A program made the position numbers and the translations under genes. DNA of 64,000 bases, from the NCBI RefSeq assembly GCF_004122095.1, contig NZ_SAWZ01000002.1, positions 705,647 through 769,646 on the forward strand, in the 5' to 3' direction. Origin of the DNA: Pseudoxanthomonas composti. Lineage in GTDB: Bacteria > Pseudomonadota > Gammaproteobacteria > Xanthomonadales > Xanthomonadaceae. This document shows, piece after piece, positions 36,999 to 45,491 of the stretch. Each line of letters begins with the position of its first letter. Position 1 is the stretch's first letter. A model generated the notes under the pieces. That model did not search any database, had not been told where the DNA came from, and saw only the letters and a list, made by a program, of their open reading frames with translations.

Positions 36999-37564
36999 AC
37001 CGCGCCGCCGCCCGCGCCCTGGGGCAGAATCCCCCCATGGACGCCGCTCCCCCACAGCCGGATGCCTCGCTGGTCGATGACCTGGCGCGCATGTTCTACG
37101 CCGACCTCAAGCGCCTGGCCCGGCGCGAACGCGGCCGCGCCTACCCGCGCGCGGCCACGCTGGAGACCACGGCGCTGGTGCACGAGGCCTATCTCAAGCT
37201 CAGCCGCCACGGCGCCTTCCAGGGTCAGGCGCATTTCCTCAACACCGCGGCCCTGGCCATGCGCCAGGTGCTGGTCAGCCACGCCCGCGCGCGCCTGCGC
37301 CACAAGCGCGACCCGGGCCGTGCGCTGCTGGACATCGACACGGTCGAGGTGCTGGCCGAAAGCGACGAGCGCATCGTCGCCCTGGACGAGGCCCTGGCCG
37401 AACTGGAGCGCCAGCAGCCACGCCTGGCGCGCATCGTCGATTGCCGTTACTTCGCCGGCTATTCCGACAGCGAGACCGCCCTGGCCCTGGGCGTGTCCGA
37501 ACGCACGGTGCAGCGCGACTGGTCCATTGCCAAGGCCTTGCTTTACGAGGCCTTGGGCACCTGA
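36995..37564 (+). CDS. ECF-type RNA polymerase sigma factor
   Basis: 189 aa if started at the ATG overlapping the kinase stop (ATGA at 36995). A second ATG at 37037 (MDAAPPQPDASLVDDLARMF) would give 175 aa and also fits the family. Region 2 has LKRLARRERGRAYPRAATLE and TTALVHEAYLKLSR, the mark of the sigma group (TIGR02999-like) that accompanies Ser/Thr kinases. Region 4 has DCRYFAGYSDSETALALGVS then TVQRDWSIAKALL as the helix-turn-helix. No anti-sigma factor is nearby, which agrees with control by phosphorylation in that group. Confidence 0.9.
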   Translation: MNRAAARALGQNPPMDAAPPQPDASLVDDLARMFYADLKRLARRERGRAYPRAATLETTALVHEAYLKLSRHGAFQGQAHFLNTAALAMRQVLVSHARARLRHKRDPGRALLDIDTVEVLAESDERIVALDEALAELERQQPRLARIVDCRYFAGYSDSETALALGVSERTVQRDWSIAKALLYEALGT

Positions 37565-38409
37565 GGCTGGTCCCAAGCGCGCGTGACAAGCAAGGAGGGA
37601 AGCCGACGCTTCCATGCACTGCAAACACCTCGAGTAGGGTGGACAACGCGAAGCTTGTCCACCAAGGCACCGGCCGCGGATGAGCGTAAAACGTCGCGTT
37701 CCCGCGTTTTTTTTCCTGGCCGCGATGGTGGATGGAAAAGCGCCATCCACCCTACGTAGGGTGGACAACGCGAAGCTTGTCCACCGAGGCACCCGCCGCG
37801 GATGAGCGTGGGACGCCGTCGCTTGTCGTCGTTGTTGGCCGCGATGGTGGATGGAAAAGCGCCATCCACCCCACGTAGGGTGGACAACGCGAAGCTTGTC
37901 CACCGAGGCGCCCGCTGCGGATGAGCGTGGGACGCCGTCGCTTGTCGTCGTTGTTGGCCGCGATGGTGGATGGAAAAGCGCCATCCACCCTACGTAGGGA
38001 CGACGCGGAGCTGTTCACCAAGACGCCGCCGCGGGCGAGCGTGGGACACCGTCGCTCCTTGTTGTCGTTGGCCGCGATGGTGGATGGAAAAGCGCCATCC
38101 ACCCTACGTGGGGTGGACAACGCGAAGCTTGTCCATCAAGGCGCCTGCCGCGGCTGCGCGCGGGACGCCCCCCGTGGTCGTGCTGGCCGTTTGGAGGCGA
38201 TGGTGGATGGGAGAGCGTCATCCACCCTAGGGCTGCTTGGACCGCGCACGCGAGCCGTGCGTCCCTTTATCTCTGCGGCAAAAAAAAACGTCATGCGTGG
38301 CGGCGCGCTGGTCCATGCGGCGTAACAGGAAATGCGAGCCCGTGCGAGGCGGGCCCGCGCCGTCGTCCTGACCAGGGGCGATGGCTCCCTCGTCCCTCCT
38401 GGAGCAGAC
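37565..38409. other. Intergenic region dominated by tandem repeats
   Basis: No supported gene. Frames that stay open here come from the periodic repeats. The 178 bases after the array hold a run of eight A (38280-38288) and then the GGAG ribosome site of the autotransporter. Confidence 0.7.
37634..38231. repeat. Tandem array of five units of about 114-122 bp
   Basis: Units begin at 37634, 37756, 37875, 37994 and 38108. Each has GTAGGGTGGACAACGCGAAG followed by TTGTCCACC, a variable part with GATGAGCGTGGGACGCCGTC, and GATGGTGGATGGAAAAGCGC followed by CATCCACC. Both end segments are self-complementary, so each unit can form two hairpins. Units 2 and 3 are nearly identical; unit 4 is truncated in its first hairpin. 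A single copy lies at 21713. Confidence 0.93.
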
Positions 38410-41400
38410 ATGAACCCGATCCGGCGCAAGGCCGTGCCGCGCTATGCCGCACTCAGCGTTTCCATCCTGGCCGTGCTGGCCAGCCAGCAGGCCCTGGCCG
38501 CCTGCGTCCTGCGCAACGACCTCACGCCCCAGACCTGGATCTGCGATGGCCCCGCCAGCGCCAACACCGCGCCACAGACCATTGCCTTCAGCCCCACCGT
38601 CGACACCGCCAGCACCGCGGCCGGCTTCGGGCTGGACGTGGGCAACACCGCCACCGCGCTGACCCTGACCGGAGCCGGCAGCTTCACCGATGCCCAGCAG
38701 TCCAGCATCGCCGGTGGCGGCGGCATCTTCTGGAACGTCGGCAGCGGCAGCGCCCCGCTCTCGCTGGTCAGCGACGGCACCATCACCGCGCGCAATGGCG
38801 ATGGCGTCTACATCGCCAACAGCGCTGGCGCGGTCACCGTGCAGTCCACCGGCAGCATCGACGCCAGCGCGACCGGCCTGCGCACCACCGCCGGTGGCGA
38901 TCTGTCGCTGGTCGTGGGCAACGTCACCTATGGTGGCAGTTATGGCGTCCAGTCCACCCTCACCGGCGGCAGCGGCAAGACCACGGTGCTGATCCAGGGC
39001 CAGGTGGCCAACAGCAACACCGCCGTCTTCGGCGGCTTTGGTCTCTACACCGAAAACCGCGGCGCCGGCGGCAGTGACATCCAGGTGGCGGCCGGCGCCT
39101 CCCTGCAGAACGCCCTGGGCGCCGGCATGGTCGTGGACAACTTCAATGGACCGGTGAGCGCGGTGATCGCGGGCAATTTGCTCACCGCCGGGTCCAACGG
39201 CGGGCGCATCAATCAATGGACCACGGCCACGCCAGGTACCAGCAATCGCAGCATGAACATCCGCGTCGACGGGAGCGTCGTCGACAGCAACACGGTCGGC
39301 GGGAACGGGCTGAGGGTGACCGGCCTGGGCGGTAGCGGGAGCAGCGTGGATGGCACCGGCATAGACGCGGCCATACGCCTCACCATCAACGGCACCATCC
39401 AGGGTTACACCGGCCTGACCATGGCCGGCGGCGACCAAGTCACCCTGGATATCGCCCCGGGCGCCACCATTGCCGCGGCCGATGCCGCCGCCAACGGGGG
39501 CAGCATTCCGCGTGGCGCCACCAACAACGTCATGGGGATCTGGGACCAGGGCAGCGGACTGACCGGCTCGGTCAACAGCAAGGTCCTGACCCTCAATAAC
39601 GCCGGCACTGTGGTGGGCGGGATCGACGTCAACCGGGCGCTGGTGCTCAACAACACTGGCACCATCACCTCGGTCTACACGGCCATGGTGCTGCACCCTG
39701 GCGCCACGCTCAATCTGCTGAGTGGATCAGTCGTCGGCGACACCGTGCCCGGTTCCTTTGCCCCCAGCGCGGACGCGCCCACCACGGTGCTGTGGACGGG
39801 TGGCTCGGTGCGTGGCGGCATCAACATCGGCGTGGGGACCATGACCCTGCGCGGGCTGAGTGAGGCGGACATGGCCGGCCTGACCTTCCTCAACGCCAAT
39901 GCAGGCAACTTCAACAGCACGCTGAATCTGGAGGGCGTGACCTGGCTTGGGCGCTTCGGTTACCAGAACGCCAGCGCGCCGGGGATCGCACTTGCCGGCT
40001 GGAACACGATCAACCTGCGCAACGGCAGCGTCGGCACGATGACCGGCGTGCTCAGCATGCGAGGGGATGGCAATGGCAGCGATGCCAGCCTCAACATCGA
40101 TGCCAGTTCCCGCTTCATCGCAGGCCAAGGGCTGCTGATCGAGCGCGAAACCGACGCACGCCGGCTGCTGGTCAACAACGCCGGCGTGTTCGACCTGAGC
40201 CAATCCGGCACGCCGGGCAATACCGTCAGCCTGGGCCCGACCTACGGCGCCAGCGACTACATCCAGACCGCCACCGGCACCTTGGTGGTCGGGGTGACGC
40301 CCGATGCCATCGACCAGCTCAAGGTCGCGGGCAATCCGGGCTTTGCCGGCACCGCCACGCTGGCCGGCACGGTGGCCTTCGCCTGGGCACCCGGCACCTA
40401 CAGCTCGGTCACGCGCAGTTTCCTCACCGCCGGCGGTGGCATCAGCGGCCAGTTCGCCACCGTGACCAACGCCGCGGGCACAACGCCGCCGGCTGGCTTT
40501 CCCACCACGATCAGCTACGACGCCAACAATGCCTACCTGACCCTGGGCACGCCCACGGCCACGCCGACGCCGACACCTACTCCAACGCCGACACCAACGC
40601 CGACTCCCACACCCACACCCACGCCAACGCCAACGCCAACGCCGACTCCTACTCCTACTCCTACTCCGACGCCTACCCCGACACCGGTCCCCACCGCACC
40701 GGTGCTGGTGGCACCCAACGATGCCGAGCTCTTCAGCCGCCAGGCCACCGCCCTGGCGCTGTCCAGCCAGGCCGATGCCATGGGCCTGCTGGCCCGCACG
40801 CGCGCCGAGGGCGATGGCAACAGCCTCTTCAACCACGACACCGCGCTCGATCCAGCCGCGCGCGGCTGGGTGCAAGTGCGTTACCAGGATCTGGATGTGG
40901 AAAGCGCCAGCGACCAGGTCGGCTTCGGCGCGCGCAGCACGGCCACGCAGGTGGGCACCGACTTCACGCTCGGCCAGGGCACGCGCCTGGGCCTGGCCGT
41001 GGGCGTGGACAATGCCTGGATGCACGACAGCATCGGCAGCCGTGGCCGCAGCGATGTCACCCGCGTGGCGCTGTACGGCTCGCAGCTGATCGGTCGGCTG
41101 GGCGTGTCGGCGATGCTGGGTCATGCCAACGCGCGTGAGCAGGCCTGGCGCCAGACCGGCCTGGGCCTGGCCCTGTCCAGCCGCGGCACCGATGCAACTA
41201 CCGCGGCACTGCAGCTGGCGCTGCCGCTGCAGCTGGGCCAGGTGCAGCTGACGCCGGTGGCAGGCGTGGTGGCCACGCGCCTGTCCGGCGATGCCTTCGC
41301 CGAAACCGGCGCGGTGCCGGAGGCGTTCAAGATCACCGGCAAGGCCGCGCGCGAGACCCTGGTGTCGCCGTTTGCCGGGCTTGGACTCTCCCGCAGCTTC

Positions 41401-41670
41401 GAGCAGGCCAATGGCATCCGCTGGACGCCGGAGCTGCAGCTGGGCTACCGCCGCGCGCAAGCCGGACAGGGGCAGCGCTACGCCCTTGCCGCGGCCGACG
41501 GCACGCTGTTCGACGGCAACCGCGATGCCATCTCGCGCAATGTCGGCCAGGCCGGCGCCGGCCTGACCGCGCATGGCGGGGCGTGGACGCTGTCGCTGGT
41601 CTGGCACGGACAGTGGGCCGATGGCTGGAGCGACCAACAGGGCACGCTGAGCCTGCGCACGACGTTCTGA
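38410..41670 (+). CDS. Type V autotransporter with Thr-Pro linker
   Basis: 1086 aa from the ATG at 38410, with GGAG five bases upstream. The signal peptide spans residues 1 to about 30 (LSVSILAVLASQQALA). The passenger, about 31-715, is rich in Gly, Asn, Thr and Ala with many short strands (pertactin-like beta-helix) and no protease motif seen. A (Thr-Pro)21 linker fills 718-759. The last 325 residues are an autotransporter barrel with alternating strands, ending SLRTTF with the terminal Phe needed for outer-membrane assembly. The passenger probably stays exposed at the cell surface; an adhesive role is inference. It may be under the nearby kinase/ECF pair. Confidence 0.9.
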   Translation: MNPIRRKAVPRYAALSVSILAVLASQQALAACVLRNDLTPQTWICDGPASANTAPQTIAFSPTVDTASTAAGFGLDVGNTATALTLTGAGSFTDAQQSSIAGGGGIFWNVGSGSAPLSLVSDGTITARNGDGVYIANSAGAVTVQSTGSIDASATGLRTTAGGDLSLVVGNVTYGGSYGVQSTLTGGSGKTTVLIQGQVANSNTAVFGGFGLYTENRGAGGSDIQVAAGASLQNALGAGMVVDNFNGPVSAVIAGNLLTAGSNGGRINQWTTATPGTSNRSMNIRVDGSVVDSNTVGGNGLRVTGLGGSGSSVDGTGIDAAIRLTINGTIQGYTGLTMAGGDQVTLDIAPGATIAAADAAANGGSIPRGATNNVMGIWDQGSGLTGSVNSKVLTLNNAGTVVGGIDVNRALVLNNTGTITSVYTAMVLHPGATLNLLSGSVVGDTVPGSFAPSADAPTTVLWTGGSVRGGINIGVGTMTLRGLSEADMAGLTFLNANAGNFNSTLNLEGVTWLGRFGYQNASAPGIALAGWNTINLRNGSVGTMTGVLSMRGDGNGSDASLNIDASSRFIAGQGLLIERETDARRLLVNNAGVFDLSQSGTPGNTVSLGPTYGASDYIQTATGTLVVGVTPDAIDQLKVAGNPGFAGTATLAGTVAFAWAPGTYSSVTRSFLTAGGGISGQFATVTNAAGTTPPAGFPTTISYDANNAYLTLGTPTATPTPTPTPTPTPTPTPTPTPTPTPTPTPTPTPTPTPTPTPTPVPTAPVLVAPNDAELFSRQATALALSSQADAMGLLARTRAEGDGNSLFNHDTALDPAARGWVQVRYQDLDVESASDQVGFGARSTATQVGTDFTLGQGTRLGLAVGVDNAWMHDSIGSRGRSDVTRVALYGSQLIGRLGVSAMLGHANAREQAWRQTGLGLALSSRGTDATTAALQLALPLQLGQVQLTPVAGVVATRLSGDAFAETGAVPEAFKITGKAARETLVSPFAGLGLSRSFEQANGIRWTPELQLGYRRAQAGQGQRYALAAADGTLFDGNRDAISRNVGQAGAGLTAHGGAWTLSLVWHGQWADGWSDQQGTLSLRTTF
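40561..40686 (+). repeat. In-frame hexanucleotide tract encoding (Thr-Pro)21
   Basis: 126 bases, 21 units of ACN-CCN, with codons varied (acgccg, actcct, acacca, and so on). Since units are six bases, gain or loss changes linker length but not frame. It joins the passenger to the barrel. Confidence 0.95.
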
Positions 41671-41683
41671 GTACCAGGCCCGC

Positions 41684-43216
41684 ATGGAGCTGACCTGCTA
41701 CGTCTATCCAGGCTGGAAGCCGCGGCTGCGCCCGGCCAGTCCGCGGCGCGCCTGGATGGACGCAAGCCCCGAGGGCTTCGCCTACCGCTGCCTGCCGCTG
41801 GGCATCGCCAACGCGCACGGCTGGGAACTGCTCAGTCCGTGCGGGTTCCAGGCGCACTGGAACGGCGGCCCGCTGCCGCAGGACGTGCGCATCGAGGTCG
41901 ATCCGGGCACGGCCGAACAGGATGCCCCCATCCCGCTGTTCGGCCAGGGCACTTTCACCTTCCATGTGCCTGGGTTGTTCTGCACCGCGCCCGGACACGA
42001 CCTGTGGGTCGGTGGCTCGCCCAACCAGGCCAAGGATGGCGTGGCCGCGCTGGGCGGCATCATCGAGACCGACTGGGCGCCCTACACCTTCACCATGAAC
42101 TGGCGCTTCACCCGGCCAGGACACGTGGTGCGTTTCGAGGAAAACGAGCCGGTGGCCTTCCTGTTCCCGCTGCCGCGCAACCTGCTGGACGAGGTGACGC
42201 CACGCATCGCGCCGATCGATGAGGCGCCAGCGCTCAAGCGGCGCTTCGAGCAATGGAGCCGGTCGCGCGACGCCTTCCAGCGCCAGCTCGCCGCGGCACC
42301 CGACGCCGCGCCACGCGCGAAGTGGCAGAAGTTCTATTTCCACGGCACCGATGCCGACGGCACGCCGGGTGCGCCGGATCATCGCAGCAAGCTGCGCCTG
42401 CCCGGTTTCCAGGGCGCCGCGCCGCTGCCGACGGCCGCCTCGCCACCGTCATGCCCGCATGCGAACGCGGTGGTTCCGGCCTTGCCGCAGCGCGACGCGG
42501 CCGAGGTGCTCTCGCGCCTGCAGCGGCTGCGTGCGCTGTCGGCGCGCGCCCGCAACATCCCACGGAGCGGCGGCCTGCCCGCTGGCGCCTTCCTGGAGGA
42601 CCACTACGCCGCCAACTGGCCGGTGCTGCTGGCCGGGGAAATCGAGGAAGCGCTGGGACGCTGGACGCCGCAGTCGCTGGCCTCGGCCCACGGCCACGTG
42701 TCGCTGGTCGATGCGCTGGGCCATGCCGGCACCCTGGCCTGGTTCGTCCGCCTGGCGCTGCAGCCAGCCGGCACGCCCGGGCGTCAGGCGCGCCTGACCG
42801 GCCCGCTGCAAGCGCTGCCCGCGCTGAGCCCGCGGCTGGGCCGCCTGGATCGGCTGCTGAGCGGCCAAGACCCTGGCCGTCTGTGGCTGGAAGCCGCCGG
42901 CAGCGGCACCCTGGCCGCACCGGAGCACTGCAATCGCCTGCTGTTGCAACTGCACGGCCAGCGCCGAATGTGGCTGGCCCCGCCCGGCGAGGCCGCGCGC
43001 CTGGCGCCACTGGCCCGTGCCGGATCGCTGGGCGACCTGAGCGCGCCGGACCTGCTGCAGCGCCAGCCGCAGCTGCGCGGCCTGGAACTGCATGCGGTGC
43101 TGCTGGCCCCGGGCGATGCGCTGTTCGTCCCCGACGGCTGGTGGCGCCAGACCGCGGCCGAGGGTTTCAGCGTGTCGGTGGCACGCGAGGACTTTCATTG
43201 GCCCAACCCGCCCTGA
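41684..43216 (+). CDS. DUF6065 protein fused to a degenerate cupin_8/JmjC-like domain
   Basis: 510 aa. Residues 1 to about 245 match DUF6065 as I recall it: MELTCYVYPGWKPRLRPASP, YRCLPLGIANAHGWELLSPC, LWVGGSPNQAKDGVAALGG and WAPYTFTMNWRFTRPGHVVR. After a linker, residues 290-505 resemble a cupin_8/JmjC domain (YAANWPVLLAGE, LLQLHGQRRMWLAPPGE, PGDALFVPDGWWRQTAAEG). The iron-binding set of that family is not intact: the HxD site reads AAPEHCN (His415, Asn417), and the distal His in GWWH is Arg488. It starts 14 bases after the autotransporter stop, so the two are probably co-transcribed. Confidence 0.75.
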   Translation: MELTCYVYPGWKPRLRPASPRRAWMDASPEGFAYRCLPLGIANAHGWELLSPCGFQAHWNGGPLPQDVRIEVDPGTAEQDAPIPLFGQGTFTFHVPGLFCTAPGHDLWVGGSPNQAKDGVAALGGIIETDWAPYTFTMNWRFTRPGHVVRFEENEPVAFLFPLPRNLLDEVTPRIAPIDEAPALKRRFEQWSRSRDAFQRQLAAAPDAAPRAKWQKFYFHGTDADGTPGAPDHRSKLRLPGFQGAAPLPTAASPPSCPHANAVVPALPQRDAAEVLSRLQRLRALSARARNIPRSGGLPAGAFLEDHYAANWPVLLAGEIEEALGRWTPQSLASAHGHVSLVDALGHAGTLAWFVRLALQPAGTPGRQARLTGPLQALPALSPRLGRLDRLLSGQDPGRLWLEAAGSGTLAAPEHCNRLLLQLHGQRRMWLAPPGEAARLAPLARAGSLGDLSAPDLLQRQPQLRGLELHAVLLAPGDALFVPDGWWRQTAAEGFSVSVAREDFHWPNPP

Positions 43217-43393
43217 GCCGGGGCAAAGCGACGTGTCGGCCGCATCGATGGCGGACTGGCGCGCCTTTGGGCGTAACAGATGGGGACAGGCGCGATAGAC
43301 GCCCTGCGCCCACCCATTGACGAACCGGGTCGGCCAGGTCCCGCGCTCGCGGCCAGGTCACGACCTTTGGTTTCACTTCAACAAGGAAATTTC

Positions 43394-43873
43394 ATGTTCA
43401 AGATCGCCAAACCGCTGCTGTTGCTGCTGTTGCTGGTGTTGCTGCTGGCTTGCGGCCTCGCGCAGGCCCAGGAACTGGACGCGCGCGCCAGGCAGCAGCT
43501 GCCGCAGGCGGCCGAGGCCGTGGGCCGGGCCATCCGCGCCCATGACCTGGTCGCCCTGGACAAGCTCTGGTCGCCCAAGCTGCTGGTCAACTCGCCCGAC
43601 AACTCGGTGCTGACACGCGATCAGGTGTTCGGCGCGATCAAGGCCGGCATGCTGGACTACGAGCAGGGCACCACCTTCGAGCTCGAGCGCGCCGAGTTCT
43701 ACGGCAATGTCGCGGTGACCATGGGCGAGGACACCTACACGCCGACCTTCGGTCCGGAGAAAGGCAAGCGGCTGCACCGACGCGCCACCAATATCTGGCA
43801 GTACAGCGATGGTGCCTGGGTGCTCATCGCGCGTCAGGCCACGATCTACGACCCGGCCGTCAAGCACTACTGA
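43394..43873 (+). CDS. Exported NTF2-like (DUF4440) protein
   Basis: 159 aa. The signal peptide is very Leu-rich (KPLLLLLLLVLLLACGLAQA); the Cys at about 20 may also serve as a lipobox. The mature part has the NTF2/DUF4440 cone-fold pattern: AVGRAIRAHDLVALDKLWSP, a middle LERAEFYGNVAVTMGEDTYT, and the typical end NIWQYSDGAWVLIARQATIY. These proteins bind or act on small ligands; no catalytic residue set can be assigned. The ribosome site is AAGGAAA (43382-43388), five bases before the ATG. Confidence 0.82.
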   Translation: MFKIAKPLLLLLLLVLLLACGLAQAQELDARARQQLPQAAEAVGRAIRAHDLVALDKLWSPKLLVNSPDNSVLTRDQVFGAIKAGMLDYEQGTTFELERAEFYGNVAVTMGEDTYTPTFGPEKGKRLHRRATNIWQYSDGAWVLIARQATIYDPAVKHY

Positions 43874-43937
43874 GTCACCGGTCGGGACATCGCCTGATCG
43901 AGGTCCGCTGCACCCTTTCTAACGCCAGGAGACGGTC

Positions 43938-44354
43938 ATGGAACTGCTGCTGCTCTTGATGTTGCTGTTGATCACCGGCCTGGCCGAAGTCCGCGCTGTC
44001 GTCCCTGCCCCACCGCGCTCGGCAGACCGCAGGCGGGCGCGCCCGGCAGTAAACCCGTGGCCGACCGGGATGGAGACCGGGACCGCCACGCATGAGGCCG
44101 CGTGGCGCGAGGCCGCGCACGCGCCAGGCAGCGCCCGGGACGACGCGTCGTCCCTGCATCGCCGCGCCTGCGCCGAGTTCTGTGCCGATGGCGCAGTCCT
44201 GCTGGAGCAGGCCCCGCGCCTGGCCAATGATGGCGACGGGCCAGCGCTTGATGCACCGGGCAACGTCACCCGCATCTGGCTCTTTCCGAATGGCGCCTGG
44301 CGAGTGGTTTCACCCCAGCAGGGTTCGGAGACGCACGGGGCGGCGGCGTTGTGA
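43938..44354 (+). CDS. Small exported protein, possibly degenerate NTF2-like
   Basis: 138 aa, ATG with AGGAGA about seven bases upstream. The signal peptide MELLLLLMLLLITGLAEVRA is like that of the gene before it. The end GNVTRIWLFPNGAWRVVSPQ echoes the last strand of DUF4440 proteins, but the middle is short and low in secondary-structure signal. It lies 64 bases downstream of a clear NTF2-like gene and may be its diverged, shortened copy. Codon use is like its neighbours. Confidence 0.5.
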   Translation: MELLLLLMLLLITGLAEVRAVVPAPPRSADRRRARPAVNPWPTGMETGTATHEAAWREAAHAPGSARDDASSLHRRACAEFCADGAVLLEQAPRLANDGDGPALDAPGNVTRIWLFPNGAWRVVSPQQGSETHGAAAL

Positions 44355-44432
44355 GCGAAGCGGCCGTTGCGGTGCGGGCCTGGCGCGGCGGTGCGACTGC
44401 ACTGGGCACGACCGAGCCAGATGCAAATGCCG

Positions 44433-44502
44433 TGTGGGAGCGGCTTCAGCCGCGAAGAGGCTTTCTCGGTAAAGCCTCTTCGCGGCTGAAGCCGCTCCCA
44501 CA
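44433..44502. repeat. REP-like hairpin repeat, copy 7
   Basis: Near-perfect copy, 78 bases after the previous gene, in a gap of 283 bases with no other feature. Confidence 0.9.
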
Positions 44503-44637
44503 GGATGGTTTAAGGCCTTCCGCGAGGGCGCACTACGACAGCATCCGGCGGGACCATCGGGCTGTAGCGCGAATTGCAGTGTCGCTATTGCGAGCATGCG
44601 CTTCGCGCTGTCGGGCGGAAGCCTTCATGGAGGGCGG

Positions 44638-45435
44638 ATGAGCGACCCTTCATCGATGCGGGCAGCTTACGCAGGCAGCAGGTCTCGCCCTTCGCCTGCC
44701 ATCCCCAAACACGCGGACGACGTGTTTTTCACTGTCGCATCGCTGTTGATGCTGACGATCGTCTTCCTGGGATTCGCCTCCAGCTACTTCCTGCGTGGCG
44801 TGGCGCTCTCGCACCAGCCCAGCGCGCTCGTTCACGTGCATGGGTTGGTGTTCTCGTCCTGGATGCTCCTGTTCGTCATCCAGTGCGCGCTGGTGTCGGC
44901 GGGGAATCTGCGTCTGCACCGCATGCTCGGCGTGGCAGGTGCGCTTATCGCCGCCACGATGGTTGTGCTCGGGATCCTCACCACTTTCGCGACGCTGGCG
45001 CGCGGGCTGGCGTTACCGCCTGCGCTGGGCAGCCCGGCCTCCTTCCTGGTCGGCAACGTCATCGAGATGCTGTTCTTCGGCGGGTTCGTCGCCTTGGCCA
45101 TCTGCAAGCGAAAGGACCGCATCGTGCACAAGCGCGCGATGCTCATCGCCCACGCGGCTCTGCTGCCACCGGCCCTGTTCCGGATGGCCTTTCCCGTGGT
45201 GGACGACCCGGTGCTGACGTTTCCGGTGATGGTGCAGCACCCGGCGCTCATCGGCCTCATCCCGCTGGCCTCGATCCTTGCACTGCTCATTTTCGATCTG
45301 GCCATGTACCGGCGTGTCGTTGCCGTGACCGTCGTCGGCGGTGCGCTGCTGCTGGCGATGAATCCCCTCGCCGATATCGTCGCCAAGACCACGCTCGCCC
45401 AGCGGCTCGTCGCCTGGGCCCAGTCACCTCGATGA
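44638..45435 (+). CDS. Seven-helix membrane protein of unknown function
   Basis: 265 aa from the ATG at 44638 (GGAGGG just upstream); the frame extends to 44596. Seven hydrophobic helices are seen, starting FFTVASLLMLTIVFLGFASS. Two segments, LVHVHGLVFSSWMLLFVIQC and NLRLHRMLGVAGALIAATMV, hold conserved-looking His and could bind heme, as in small integral cytochrome-like proteins. A final MNPLADIVAKTTLAQRLVAW ends the chain. I cannot give a precise family. The next gene, an NTF2-like protein, follows 56 bases later. Confidence 0.7.
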   Translation: MSDPSSMRAAYAGSRSRPSPAIPKHADDVFFTVASLLMLTIVFLGFASSYFLRGVALSHQPSALVHVHGLVFSSWMLLFVIQCALVSAGNLRLHRMLGVAGALIAATMVVLGILTTFATLARGLALPPALGSPASFLVGNVIEMLFFGGFVALAICKRKDRIVHKRAMLIAHAALLPPALFRMAFPVVDDPVLTFPVMVQHPALIGLIPLASILALLIFDLAMYRRVVAVTVVGGALLLAMNPLADIVAKTTLAQRLVAWAQSPR

Positions 45436-45491
45436 TGTCGCTGGCCCGGCAGTCGCTCCGCGTTCGTCAACTCTAGCCCGAGGACCACGGC

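Noticed and set aside
37634..38231. CRISPR array
   Set aside because: Units are contiguous tandem copies of about 120 bp without unique spacers between short repeats, and no cas gene is present.
37565..38325. Several repeated small frames in the tandem array
   Set aside because: The same peptide phrases recur because the DNA repeats; they have no start signals and are not genes.
39727..41685. 652-codon minus-strand frame
   Set aside because: Shadow of the autotransporter, including a run of Arg/Ser made by the Thr-Pro tract.
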